Shown: positions 10,646 to 20,851, counted from the first letter of the stretch. The stretch is 64,000 nucleotides of DNA from Muscardinus avellanarius (GCA_963383645.1 OY726571.1:83886619-83950618), one strand, 5' to 3'. Notes: generated by a model from the sequence alone, not told the origin. Program-made: numbers and translations.

Positions 10646-10815
10646 GGAGTGTTCAGTACAGGGGACAGAACCCAGAGGTGTTCTACCTCTTTGTTCCATT
10701 TTATTTTTTATTTTGAAATGGGGATCTAAGTTATCACATGCTGACCTCGAACCTGAGATCCTCCTGTCTCAACCTCCCAGGTACTGGGATTCCGGTGCTA
10801 TTGGACCCAGAGCAT
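10646..10815 (-). mobile_element. B1-ID dimer SINE, diverged
   Basis: Reverse-strand copy: 'gaacccagaggtgttctacc' (ID half), 'gatcctcctgtctcaacctc' (B1 half). The outer 5' end is degraded. Confidence 0.8.
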
Positions 10816-10819
10816 TTTA

Positions 10820-12400
10820 CTTTTTAAATAAGAAAAGATTCCGCTACCGCTCCTTTTTACTCAAGGAGCATTTCAGCAAGAATGTTCACAGGGATACAAG
10901 ACACAAATGATATTGAAAGAAATCTACTCACCCAATACATGAAAAAAAAAAAAAAGATTTGAACTGTGCCGGTCCATGCTGACAACACTTTTTAAAATAT
11001 ATGGGCTGTGACCATATTTTTAAGGTTTGTATTTATTTTGCTTCATTCCACGAGATGTAAACTGGGATACTCAGTTATAAAACAGAATTTTATTGCCTCT
11101 AGGGAAATCCCCAAGAGAGGAAAATAAAGTTTCTTTCTCTCCAGAAAAGTGATAAGTGTTTATGAAACATCCTCTAGATCTTTCTCCCTTAAAGCTTAGG
11201 CATGACTTTAGAATATTTTTATAAGCATTTGATATCTTCCACCTGAGTTTAGCCGATGAATCAGAGTCCAGCTATGAATATTGAAGAAGGAAAAGAAATA
11301 CCTGTGGCTTCCAAGATAGGATTTACTCCTCGGTTGAAGAAACTGCCTGACAAGTGAATGTTCTGTCTTTCGGAAGGTTCATGGATTGCCCAAAAAACAA
11401 CTAACTGGAAGCTACAAGTCAGGGCCCGGAATGCCAGAATTAGCTCAAATCACTAGCTACTTGAGAGATAACGTATGACTCTCTTCTCTTTCACCTGCAC
11501 GCAGACGCGTCCACACGTACGGCTGTCCATAAAGGGCTTCTCTGCACCAGGTAGCTTTAGACTCAGTTACACAAACCAGAAACGAATAACAGGAAAAGTT
11601 ACTTGGAATTCACAAAGATCTCCAAGCCAGGGAGGAGAGTAAGGAGTAAGGCCCAGGTAGGATGTGACTGAAGCTTCACCCTCGCTCCATGAGTTCCAGA
11701 TCCAGGCCACCTGTCTGCCACCCCGTCACCTTCAGGGAGTGTCAGCGGTAGGTTGTATTTGAGACTACCAGTCCTGCAAATGCACCGTCCGTGTACAAAA
11801 TATGATCGCTCCCTCCTTCTTCTCCCCTCCTCTTTCTGGTCATGGTGCTCTTTGCTGCCTCATTTTAGACCTCTGGTTTTCATTAAATGAAAGTGGGAGT
11901 CGAGGCTGTAAATCTCGCCGCTCTATGGGCTCCTCATCCCTGCGTAAGGCCCAGGGCCAAAGCCACCCTTCCAGCCCCGGGAGAGAGAGGCTGGCGGTGG
12001 GAGGGAAGCAGACTTTCTTGCCTGGGGCCTGTTAACCTGAGCAGACTTTCTCTTTCCCGGGTTTGTTTTCTCAGCTGGTGGCACATGCTCAGCTCCGGGA
12101 CCATGAGGGCTGGTGGAAAACAGCTCCCTCCGACATCTAACGGTCCCTATTAAAGAAGTGGTTTGGAGCGAAGAAGAAGGGAGCTCGGTCTGAGCGCGGT
12201 GCCCAGCTCGCCTCTGTTTTTCTTAGTCTATGGAAAGGTGAGCTGTGTAAACAGGTCGGGTTGCACATTCCACCTGTGGCGAAATCCGCCGAGCGGACAA
12301 GGGAGGCTCTTTAGACCTTTCCCCGCCCCAAGTGTTTGTGTCTTCCCACCTCTCTCCTGGTTCTTTCTTGCCTGGGGCCCGTTAACCTGTTTTTCTAATG
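10820..12400. other. unique sequence, moderately GC-rich toward the right
   Basis: About 1.6 kb with no recognised interspersed repeat or exon. It contains a 27-bp near-perfect direct repeat (12013-12039 and 12363-12389), reported separately. Confidence 0.4.
12013..12389. repeat. 27-bp direct repeat, 350 bp apart
   Basis: 'ctttcttgcctggggcc' then t or c, then 'gttaacctg', at 12013-12039 and 12363-12389 with one mismatch. Flanks are unrelated. Confidence 0.85.
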
Positions 12401-12403
12401 CGT

Positions 12404-12443
12404 GCATGCGTGTATACACGCACACATACACACACACACACAC
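12404..12443. repeat. TG/CA-rich microsatellite
   Basis: Alternating purine-pyrimidine: gcatgcgtgtatacacgcac, then (CA)n. Confidence 0.85.
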
Positions 12444-12734
12444 TATCCATCACCCAAGGGAAAATATGTCTTTTACTAAAATATGTCCTTGTTACAAAGC
12501 CCTGTGATTCACACACTCTCTCCTGTGTCCCCAGGCTCAACTGGCCAATTAGAATCCCTGGGACCCATCGGCACCCAGAGGAGTACTTTAGTCATCCTTT
12601 TCCCCTCTAAATGAACATTAGTCAAGGTGAAGAACCTAGCTAACAGCTTTCTTCTTGGAGCTAGAGAGGACAAACTCAAAGATGCTTCCTTCTCAGACAA
12701 CCTAAGAAGTAACTCACCTCCTTTCTGTGGCTGT

Positions 12735-12812
12735 CCTCTTTCTTTCTCTTTCTCTCTTCCTCTTTTTCTTTTGTCTTTCCTTCTTTTCTTTCTTTCTTTT
12801 TTTGCTCTTGCT
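12735..12812. repeat. CTTT-rich low-complexity tract
   Basis: Pyrimidine-rich tract built on TTTC and TTTCTT units, leading into the SINE cluster. Confidence 0.8.
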
Positions 12813-12902
12813 TTGTGGTTGATATTATGGTACTGGGGGACTGAACCCAGGGGATTCTACCTTCAAGCTACACCTCCAGTCCCTTTTCTTTTCTTTCCAT
12901 TT

Positions 12903-12903
12903 T

Positions 12904-12950
<47 letters not shown>

Positions 12951-12951
12951 T
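12903..12951. repeat. (TTTA)n microsatellite
   Basis: About 12 TTTA units forming the expanded tail (reverse orientation) of the SINE at 12952-13144. Confidence 0.95.
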
Positions 12952-13144
12952 GGTACTGGGGATGGAACCCAAGAACCTCTGAGATACACCCCCAGTCCTA
13001 TTTTTCCAGTCTTTTATTTTTTGAAACAGGGTCTCACTGAGTTGCAAAGGGCCTCACTAAGTAGCTGAGGCTGTCCACGAACTGCGAGCTTCTGGTCTCC
13101 ACTTCCCGAATGTTGGGATTACACGCGTGTATCACCATGCCTGG
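12952..13144 (-). mobile_element. B1-ID dimer SINE, subfamily B-like
   Basis: Reverse-strand copy with 'gggcctcactaagtagctga' and 'ctgtccacgaactgcga', the subfamily B pattern. Inserted within the older SINE. Confidence 0.85.
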
Positions 13145-13190
<46 letters not shown>

Positions 13191-13375
13191 GTGGTGGTAC
13201 TGGGGTTCTTGGAAACCCTTCTAACTCCGGGCTACACTCCCAGACCTATTTTTAAAATATATTTTTTGGAAACAGGGTCTCTTAAGCCAACAAGGCTGGT
13301 TTTGAACTTGCGCGATCCTCCTATCTCTGCTTTCCAAGAGTGGGGATTGCAAGAGTGAGCCACCATGCCCATCCT
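13145..13375 (-). mobile_element. B1-ID dimer SINE, subfamily A, with long poly(T) (A-tail)
   Basis: A 43-base T run at 13147-13189 is the reverse A-tail. The body reads ggtggtactggggttcttgg to gagccaccatgcccat. Second insertion inside the outer SINE. Confidence 0.9.
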
Positions 13376-13489
13376 CTTTTCTATTTTAAAACAGAGTCAC
13401 TATGTTGCTGGGGCTGGCCTTGAACCTGTGATCCTTCTGTCTCACCCAAGTATTAGGTTTACTAGTGGGTGCCACCATGCTAGGCTAAA

Positions 13490-14013
13490 CCTCTTTTTAT
13501 GTCAACTGGACAATGGGCCTAGAGCTTGGAAGGCCAGGAGGCCCCCTGTGTGTCACACAGCAGGCATTCAGCTAGGCCCCTTTCCTTGAACAGGTTGGCG
13601 TGCAGGGAAATTAATGAGTGATTGGAGAGGACACACAGCAGCTTCCCAAAGCCCCTGATTAGGGAAGGGACAGAGGAACCAGTTCCAAAGGCCTCCAAGG
13701 TCTGCAGCTATGACTCCCGTTATGCAGACAGGGACTTTATGGCCTCCAGGTGTCTAGCGAGTAGGTAAAACCTGCCCCATGAACCGGCCACCCAGAGGAT
13801 AAGTCCTGGCATCCGTAATGCCACCTTCCTATTCTAATGACCTCTTCCCAGGTGGGAAGTGGGAGGGGACTGGAATTCTCTTTGTGCCTTACATTCTCAG
13901 GGTTCAGTGAAATGCATCCTTTCAAGAAAGAAAGGAAAAAAGAGGGAGACCAAGCGGAGAATGGAGCAAGAAGAGGTGAGCCGACCTGCAGGAGAAGGAC
14001 AGGGAGATTTTCT
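13490..14013. other. unique sequence up to an assembly gap
   Basis: No feature recognised. Open frames that run through the gap below are artefacts of translating N as unknown. Confidence 0.4.
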
Positions 14014-14213
14014 NNNNNNNNNNNNNNNNNNNNNNNNNNNNNNNNNNNNNNNNNNNNNNNNNNNNNNNNNNNNNNNNNNNNNNNNNNNNNNNNNNNNNNN
14101 NNNNNNNNNNNNNNNNNNNNNNNNNNNNNNNNNNNNNNNNNNNNNNNNNNNNNNNNNNNNNNNNNNNNNNNNNNNNNNNNNNNNNNNNNNNNNNNNNNNN
14201 NNNNNNNNNNNNN
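14014..14213. other. assembly gap (200 N)
   Basis: Exactly 200 unknown bases. A round length suggests a placeholder, so the real length is unknown. Confidence 0.99.
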
Positions 14214-14352
14214 TGCCTGCTTTCCGGAGGCCTTCCTGGCCATGCGGTCCTGCCCCCCTGTGCCCCCACCAGGGCCCCCCTGGTCACCTCCAGACAGCTT
14301 CTCAGAGCAGGCACCAAAGCCCGCCATGTCACTGTGAGCTGCTGCTGCATCG

Positions 14353-14870
14353 TCTCCATCTCCTCCTTTTCCTCTCCTCCTCCTCCTCCTCTTCCTCCTC
14401 GCCCTCCTCCTCCTCATCATCGTCGTCCTCCTCCCTTCCTTCTCCTCCTCTTCCTTCTCCCTTCCTCTTCCTCTTCCTCCTCGCCCTCCTCCTCCTTGTC
14501 GTTGTTGTCCTCCTCCTCTTCCTTCTCCCTTCCTCCTCCTCATCCTCCTCGTCCTCCTCTTCCTCCTCCTCCTTCTCTTCCTCCTCACCCTCCTCCTCAT
14601 CGTTATCCTCCTCCTCTTCCTCCTCCCTTCCTCCTCCTCCTCTTCGCCCTCCTCATTATCCTCCTCCTCATCCTCCTCTTCCTTTTTCTCTTACTCCTCC
14701 TCCTCTTCCTTTTCCTCCTCTTCCTCTTCCTCCTCCCTTCCTTCTCCTCCTCTTCCTCCTCCTCCTCTTCCTTCTCACCCTCCTCCTCCTTGTCGTCATC
14801 GTCGTCCTCCTCCTTCCTTCTCCTCCTCTTCCTTTTCCCCTCCTCCTCCTCCTCCTCCTCCTCCTGCTGC
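14353..14870. repeat. CCT/TCC-rich polypyrimidine satellite-like tract
   Basis: About 510 bp almost entirely C and T on the plus strand (polypurine on the minus). It contains interspersed GTC/ATC punctuation and a recurring 'ccctcctcctc' module at about 14401, 14483, 14587, 14646 and 14777. It gives long artefactual Ser/Pro/Leu-rich (plus) and Arg/Lys/Glu-rich (minus) open frames. Confidence 0.9.
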
Positions 14871-14879
14871 TTCAAGCTC

Positions 14880-15290
14880 AACCTCTTTCTGAAAAGGAGC
14901 AGTGTATATTTACAGAGGAGAGATGACTGCATGTTTCTGTGAATAGCTACATCATTTCCACTCCGCTTCCTGTTTCCACCATTTGGAGTATTTATAATGT
15001 TTTCCATTTGTTCCTTTTTTGGGACAGACTGCTTTTTTGGAAACAGTAGAAGGACAAGAACTGGATAAAATGGAGCTCGGGGACTCAGAGCCCGAAAACA
15101 CCCCCTCGTCAGCATCACTCTCCTGCCCAAGGGTGGGTGAGAGCCGCGTCCTGGCTGGAACCCCAGGGGCCCAGACTCAGCAGTGGGATAAAGAACCCCG
15201 GATGTACAGAACCAGCACGTGGGCCTGCACAGGGCCAGCAGCACACGACACATGGGGATGTCTGCTGTGGCCTGGAACACATTTGCAATC
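14880..15290. other. unique sequence
   Basis: No repeat or exon recognised between the polypyrimidine tract and the CG/TG repeat. Confidence 0.35.
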
Positions 15291-15294
15291 ATTA

Positions 15295-15306
15295 CCGCGC
15301 GCGCGC

Positions 15307-15349
<43 letters not shown>
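15295..15349. repeat. (CG)n(TG)n alternating tract, Z-DNA prone
   Basis: About 14 bases of CG repeats followed directly by about 20 TG units. The alternation of purine and pyrimidine is uninterrupted. Confidence 0.95.
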
Positions 15350-15351
<2 letters not shown>

Positions 15352-16290
15352 CACTCGTGCACACAGAAAGAGCAAAATCAGTTGCTCAGAAAACAGAGGA
15401 TGGGAAAAAAAGGGGGCTATCACAAACTATTAAAGTGCCCTGTGGTTTCTATCCCAAAAGAATCTGGAAAGGGGAGGCCCTCTAAAAGCTCTTTTCAGAG
15501 TCTCTGAAGAGGACCTATTAGCAGAAACCAGCACTAAATAAAGTGAATAGTGAAGTGCCCGGAGGCTGTGGGATGGAGCAAGCGTGGGGACAGCAAATGT
15601 GAACATCCCATCGCAAAGCCATTGCCCCCGGCCCCTTCCCCGAGGCAAAGTGACTCTCTGTGCCTGGAACCAATGATTCAGTGGACTTCCCGGAATGACT
15701 TTTCAAGCTGGCTTCTCTGTTGGATGGGAGACCCAACCCGTCCATTTATAACACGTTAATTTCAGGGCGGCGTGAAAGCCACGGATCCGCAGCTAGCCCA
15801 GAACCAAAATAGAACACACTAATAAGGATGGTTGTGCGCGGGCCGGCTCAGCGCCCCTGCTGGCCATAAAGCCTTTCCTGCAGCTCAGGATTCAGCCCAG
15901 CAAAGTGCCTGGCTTTATTGAACTCTCCCTGTGTTGCATCATGGGACAAAGCCCGGTTCTTTTTGTTGCTTAAATTTAATCTGTCTGACCTTTAAAAAGA
16001 AAAAATATATATCTCTAAAGTTGGTTCCCAACTGGTCAACACAGAAAAACGAGTACAAGAACAGCCAAGTCCAGTCGGCCAACAGGGAGACATTTGCTCA
16101 TCGAAGTCTTATTTTTTCTTTCAGGAAAGTCCTCTATGGTTATGGGTCACGCTGTAGTGGCTGGGGAGGTCTGACCTTCCCACACAGCCCAGAAAAGGGA
16201 GTGAGTCTCTGTCATGGGCAGACATGTCCCATGGGGTTGGAGCCCTCGGTGACCATGTGAATTGCCCCAGAGTCTGGGAACTGAGGAATC
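15350..16290. other. unique sequence, candidate conserved noncoding DNA
   Basis: No interspersed repeat recognised over about 940 bp. It holds a near-match to a CTCF motif at 15849-15866. Conservation cannot be judged from one sequence. Confidence 0.35.
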
Positions 16291-16294
16291 CTGA

Positions 16295-17266
16295 GGGCTA
16301 TGTTGTTTATTTATTTTATTGGTACACTATAGATTCACATCATAATGTGGGTCATATTGATAATGGTATACACTCACACAGTACTTGGTGCCCTCCCCCC
16401 CACTTCTCCTCCCCACCCCAACATTGAGTGTCCAGGCTGACCATGCTACATTCACACTCATACACATATTCAAATGTAGCTCCTCCATTAATCAACCTCA
16501 GCCTTCTTCCTCTCCTACCCTTCCATTCTAGCTTTGCTGAGATTTCCCCTCCATTATCTGGAGTCCCTCTGGTGTCCCCAATGCTCCCTAGTTTGGGCAC
16601 ATTAGAGGAAACATATGTCCCTTCTCTTTCTGTGCTTGGCTGATCTCACTTAACACAATGTTCTCCAGGACTTTCCATCTTCTTGTAAATGACATGATTT
16701 TGTTCTTCTCTATAGCTGAGTACAATTCCATTCCATGTATTTCCCATAATTTTTCAATCTATTCATCTGTTGATGGAGACCTAGGTTGGCTCCATATTTT
16801 GGCTATTACGAATTGTGCTGCTATGAACATAGGTATGCATATGTTACTACTGTTCTCTGGTTTCAACTCCTTTGCAAAGATACCCAGGAGTGGTAGAGCT
16901 GGATCATATGGTGGATCCATTCCCAGTGTTCTAAGGAATCTCCACACTGATCTCCATAGCAGCTGAACTAGTTTGCACTCCCGACATTGTCAAAGAGTTC
17001 CTCTTTCCCCACATCCTTGCCAGCATTTGTTATTTGACTTCTTTATGCTTGCCACTCTGATTGGGGTTATATAGAATCTCAGTGTAGTTTTGATTTGCAT
17101 CTCCCTGGAGGCTAATGATGTTGAACATCTTTTCATGTATCTATTGGCTATTTGTATCTCTTCTTTTGTGAAGTATCTATTTAATTCAGTTGCCTGTTTC
17201 TTGATTGAGTTTTTTGTTTTGCTAGCATAGAGTCTTTTGAGCTCTTTATATATTCTGGATATTAGT
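16295..17266 (-). mobile_element. L1 LINE 3' end: ORF2 C-terminus plus 3'UTR, truncated
   Basis: Minus-strand translation gives hallmark L1 ORF2 C-terminal phrases in order: TELNRYFTKEEIQIANRYMK, KRCSTSLASREMQIKTTLRF, NNKCWQGCGERGTL, PPYDPALPLLGIF and QPRSPSTDE. A 3'UTR-like stretch down to about 16295 follows. The reading frame is shifted and stopped at several points. The endonuclease and reverse transcriptase domains are absent, so it is inactive. It is less decayed than the L1 at 552-1308. Confidence 0.88.
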
Positions 17267-17408
17267 GAGGGCTGCGGTTTGAATGTGACTTGTCTCCAAA
17301 GGGCTCGTGTGCTTCTGGAAGCTTGGTCCCCGGTGCGGCTGTATGGTGAAGTGGAGTGGGGCACCACCCTGAGAGAGTAAGTTAATGCTTTCAAGAGAAT
17401 GGAGTCAG

Positions 17409-17605
17409 GGCTGGACACAGTGATGCACACGTCCTACACAGGCTGAGACGGGAGGATTACAGGTTTGAAGGCAGCCTCAGCAATTTTGCCAGACCCTTAG
17501 CAACTCAGCAAGACTCTGTTTCAAAATAAAAAGGGCTGTGGGGGGGGGGGGTGTGGCTTGGAGGAAGAAAGCCCCTGTGTTCAATCCCCACTACCAATAA
17601 AGAGA
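17409..17605 (+). mobile_element. B1-ID dimer SINE with poly(G) stretch
   Basis: Both halves present. The linker before the ID half has expanded to a run of about 13 G (17539-17551). Confidence 0.85.
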
Positions 17606-17660
17606 GAGGATAGGCCAGGTCTCATGGGACTGGATTAGTTGCCTCAAGAATGGGTGGTGA

Positions 17661-18083
17661 TGAGCCAGGGTATGTGTCACACACTTGTAATCCCAGTGCT
17701 GGGGAGGCTGACGCAGGAGGATCACAGGTTCTCAAGAAGCCTCGGCAAGTTAGTGAGGCTCTCGGCAATTTAGTGAGTCCCTCTTTCAAAATAAATTAAT
17801 AAATAAAATAGGGCCAGGCTTGGTGGCGCACGCTTGTAATCCCAGCATTTGGGAGGCAGAGACCGGAGGATTGCAGTTCATGGACAGCCTCAGCTACTTA
17901 GTGAGGCCCTCTGCAACTCAGTGAGCCCCTGTTTCAAAAGTAAAAAAATAAAAACTTGGGCAGGGGATGTAGCTCGGAGGTCCAATGCCTCTTGGTTCCA
18001 TCTCCAGCCCCACAAAAAATAAAATAAAATAGGGCTGGAGGCATAACTTGAAGGTAGAATGCCTCTGGGTTCAATCCCCAATA

Positions 18084-18086
<3 letters not shown>
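17661..18086 (+). mobile_element. older B1-ID SINE split by a younger one
   Basis: B1 half at 17661-17811 and ID half at 18031-18086 (gggctggaggcataacttga). A younger SINE lies between them, flanked by ataaaatagggc repeats. Confidence 0.85.
17812..18030 (+). mobile_element. B1-ID dimer SINE, subfamily B, nested
   Basis: Full copy with 'attgcagttcatggacagcc' and 'gaggccctctgcaactcagt'. It inserted into the A-rich linker of the surrounding SINE, duplicating ataaaatagggc. Confidence 0.88.

Positions 18087-18131
<45 letters not shown>
18087..18131. repeat. (CA)n microsatellite
   Basis: About 22 CA units directly at the 3' end of a SINE. Confidence 0.97.
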
Positions 18132-18132
<1 letters not shown>

Positions 18133-18165
18133 GGGTTGTAATGAATCAGGTTCTACTCCCTTGAC

Positions 18166-18252
18166 TCTCTCTTCTCTCCCTCCCTCCCCCCTCTCCCTCC
18201 CCCCTTTCTTTCTCTCTCTCTCCCTCCCTCCCTCCACCCCTCTCTCTCTCCT
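18166..18252. repeat. CT/CCCT-rich low-complexity tract
   Basis: Pyrimidine tract of CTCTCT and CCCT units within the MaLR LTR remnant. Confidence 0.9.
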
Positions 18253-18444
18253 TTTGTGCTTGCTCCTTCTACATACACCTGCACCTGCTCACCCATCATG
18301 GTGCGATGCAACCAGGACCCCATCACCAGATACTTCTTAGACTTTCCAGCCACCAGATTTATGAACCAAGTGAGTCTTACTTCTCTATAAAGTGCCTAGC
18401 CTGAGATATTTTATGAGAGTCACACAAAGAGTAAGACACGGGGC

Positions 18445-19105
18445 ATTCCAACAAGAGCAACTCTCAAAGATGGTCAGCTAACGCTTCAAGAAATCACCCT
18501 CGGGATGCATAACTAGCGAGGGTGGTGCTCGAAGGGGCTCCTGAAGCCGCTGATGAGCAGGTGTTCACAAAGCTCAGGAACTCCACTAGAAAACACGGGG
18601 AAAGCACACACGCACTTTCCTCGAGATTTTATTCAAATGAATAATATAGAAATCGTGGCAAAGTAGCCAGCCCTATGAAGTAACTGAATCGTGAATCATA
18701 ACAAAGGGAAGGGAATTGGGGGTTAACCTACTTCTAAGCATTTCGTTCAAGGGAGAAAGATGAGGGAAAACACATAATATATCTTAGGAACAGTAATGTC
18801 CTGTTATTGTTAAAAACTGCTGGGACCTCATTAGAGCCTATGAAAACATCGTCTATGGGTACTGAAAGGCAATAAATCTTCAAGAACAAAAAAGAAAGTG
18901 GGTGAAGGAAGGGAAAAGCAAGAGGGAGAGAAAAAAGTGGAAAAATAAAGCACAGGAGAGAACTACCATCTACCTCTCGGTTTTCTCACCAGGCTAGGAG
19001 CCAGCGATTTCCCTGTGTGGCTGCCCCTGGCTTCCCAAAGCGACCGTGTGAACAGTGTCTTGATACAGGTTGATCGAGGAGGTGACTATATTAATTATTT
19101 TAAAG
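18445..19105. other. unique sequence
   Basis: No repeat family or exon recognised. Confidence 0.35.
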
Positions 19106-19107
19106 GA

Positions 19108-19436
19108 ATTATTAGCCAGATGTTGTGGTGCATGTCTTTAACCCCAGTCCTTGGGAGGCTGAGACAGGAGGATTGCAGGTTGGAATCCAGCCTTGGCAAC
19201 TTAGCAAGGCTCTCAGCAACCTACAGTGATCCTGTTTCCAAGTAATAATAATGATAATAATAAAAATAATAATAATAGATCCTGTTTCCAAATGATGATG
19301 ATGATGATAATAACAATAATAATAATAATAGATCCTGTTTCCAAATAATGATGATGATAATAACAACAACAACAACAATAATAATAATAATAATAGATCT
19401 TGTTTCCAAATAATGATGATAATGATGATGATGATG

Positions 19437-19470
<34 letters not shown>

Positions 19471-19535
19471 GGACTGGGAAAATATCTCAGAGGTAGAATG
19501 CCCCTGGGCTCAATCTCTAGCACGACCAAAATAAA
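19108..19535 (+). mobile_element. B1-ID SINE with amplified internal linker
   Basis: A normal B1 half is followed by four copies of 'gatcctgtttccaa' at 19228, 19278, 19331 and 19396. Each is followed by ATA/ATG trinucleotide arrays; the ID half follows ('gaggtagaatgcccctgggc'). The element is about twice normal length because of this. Confidence 0.92.
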
Positions 19536-19539
19536 ACAG

Positions 19540-20170
19540 TAATTATCAACAATGAAATGTCTAGGATCAATTCTGTTCTCATTACTCATCTTATAACCTC
19601 CCAGTGAGTTTGTTCCTTTGTTAGACACGGCACTCCTCTTCATAAGCTCCATCCTGTGACTAAGATTGAGACAGTTCTGAAAAGGTGAGCAGATATTAAG
19701 CAGTCAAAGTTCAAGTTTATCCCCTGGGATTAACTGAATGTTCTCTCCGCAGCCGTCGCTCTCGGCACCCAGCCAAGGAGCGGCTTCCAGGCCAAATGCC
19801 TTTACAAGATTATAGGGATGGCTCAGTTCATTTATTCTCTTACGGAATTGAAAAATGGTCACAGATAATAAGTAATCATGCCCCTCTTGCGAATACAAAA
19901 GGATTACAGCTTCGGCAAGAGAAAAAATAGGCCAACGGAATCTGCACGGTAATCACGGAAATGGAAAGTTTAAGGAATCTCTCTGTAAGTAAAGAGCACA
20001 CCGTATTCTGTATTCAATAAATGGTACTTTCTTTTTTCTTTTTTCATAAAAAAAATGGCTACTTGAGTCCTCAACAGGCCAATCTATAGGATGCTGCAAA
20101 TTCCTTGATCCCTGCGCGGATTTCCTGTGTGGAATAAAAAATATGCTCACCATTGCTTATACTTTTTAGT
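19540..20170. other. unique sequence
   Basis: No repeat family or exon recognised. Confidence 0.35.
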
Positions 20171-20177
20171 GTTCCTT

Positions 20178-20383
20178 CTTTTTTTTTTTTGTATTGAGGA
20201 TCATACCTGGGGTATTCTATCTCTGAGCTGCACCCCCAGCCCTTTTTACATTTTGTTTAAACAAGGCCTTGATAATTTGCCGAGAATCTCACTAAGTTGC
20301 CAAGCTGGCCTTAAACTTGTTATCTTCCTGTTTCGGACTCCCAAGTGCTAGGTTTACAGGTATGTACCACCACATCAGGTCCA
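20178..20383 (-). mobile_element. B1-ID dimer SINE, diverged
   Basis: Reverse-strand copy: 'gagctgcacccccagccctt' (ID half) and 'gtatgtaccaccacatcagg' (B1 start). Confidence 0.85.
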
Positions 20384-20461
20384 TTAGCTATTTTTAAAAA
20401 CGTTTCACACTAAATATTTACACAGTTTTCACAAAGTTAACTATTAAACAAAAAGCTGTTA

Positions 20462-20810
20462 TGCTTTGTGCCTTGAATGTTTCCCAACTGCTCAAGTGTT
20501 GAAGGCTTCGTCCCCAGCTGCTGGCTCTATGAGAGGTAGTGGGCCCTTTAAGAGGTGGGGCCTATGGGACAGAATAGGTCATTGGGGGCGTGCCCTTGAA
20601 GTGGATATGGGGACCTTGCACTTTCTTCCCTCTCTTTGCTTCTTATCCTTCATTAAGAGAGCAGCTTTTCCTCCAGATGGGCAGCCACAGCCCAAAGTCC
20701 ACAGGGCCATGTTACCATGGTCGGAAAACTCTGGAACCACGAGCCCAATTGTTCCTCATTTTAAGTTGATAATCTCAGGTATTTTCTCACAGCAACAGAA
20801 AGCTAGCACA
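20462..20810 (+). mobile_element. MaLR-type solo LTR
   Basis: Begins TG and ends CA. Family phrases in order: 'ttgaatgtttcccaactgct', 'gttgaaggcttcgtcccc', 'ggtcattgggggcgtgccct', 'ttaagttgataatctcagg' and 'cacagcaacagaaagctagc'. No internal retroviral sequence is attached. Confidence 0.85.
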
Positions 20811-20851
20811 AAAACTAAATTATTAATTAACTACTAAACAAAAAGTTGTAA

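Larger units (their letters stand above)
12825..13486 (-). mobile_element. old B1-ID SINE split by two later SINEs
   Basis: The ID half is at 12825-12890 (ggtactgggggactgaaccc). Its matching B1 half reappears at 13376-13486 ('tgttgctggggctggccttg' to 'gtgccaccatgctaggct'). The material between is two further reverse-strand SINEs, so this outer copy is the oldest. Confidence 0.75.
17267..18442 (+). mobile_element. MaLR (MLT1-type) LTR broken up by SINEs
   Basis: The 5' part 'ctgcggtttgaatgtgact' to 'gttaatgctttcaagag' (17267-17407), a middle piece at 17606-17660 and the 3' part 18245-18442 match the order of an ERVL-MaLR solo LTR. The 3' part reads 'catggtgcgatgcaacca', then 'gactttccagccaccag', then 'cacaaagagtaagaca'. 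Three SINEs and two low-complexity tracts lie in between. Confidence 0.7.

Noticed and set aside
13859..14926. Long plus-strand open frame of 355 codons and matching minus-strand frames
   Set aside because: It spans 200 unknown bases and then a polypyrimidine simple repeat. The Ser/Pro/Leu-rich and Arg/Lys/Glu-rich products are low-complexity artefacts.
14603..15364. 253-codon minus-strand open frame
   Set aside because: Composed of the CG/TG microsatellite (His/Thr repeats) and the polypurine tract (Arg/Lys/Glu). No domain.
15849..15866. CTCF site
   Set aside because: The reverse complement tggccagcaggggcgctg lacks one G of the canonical GGGGGC run, so it is only a near-match.
16759..17430. 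Minus-strand frames that look protein-like
   Set aside because: They are fragments of the L1 ORF2 C-terminus with stops and frameshifts, not a host gene.
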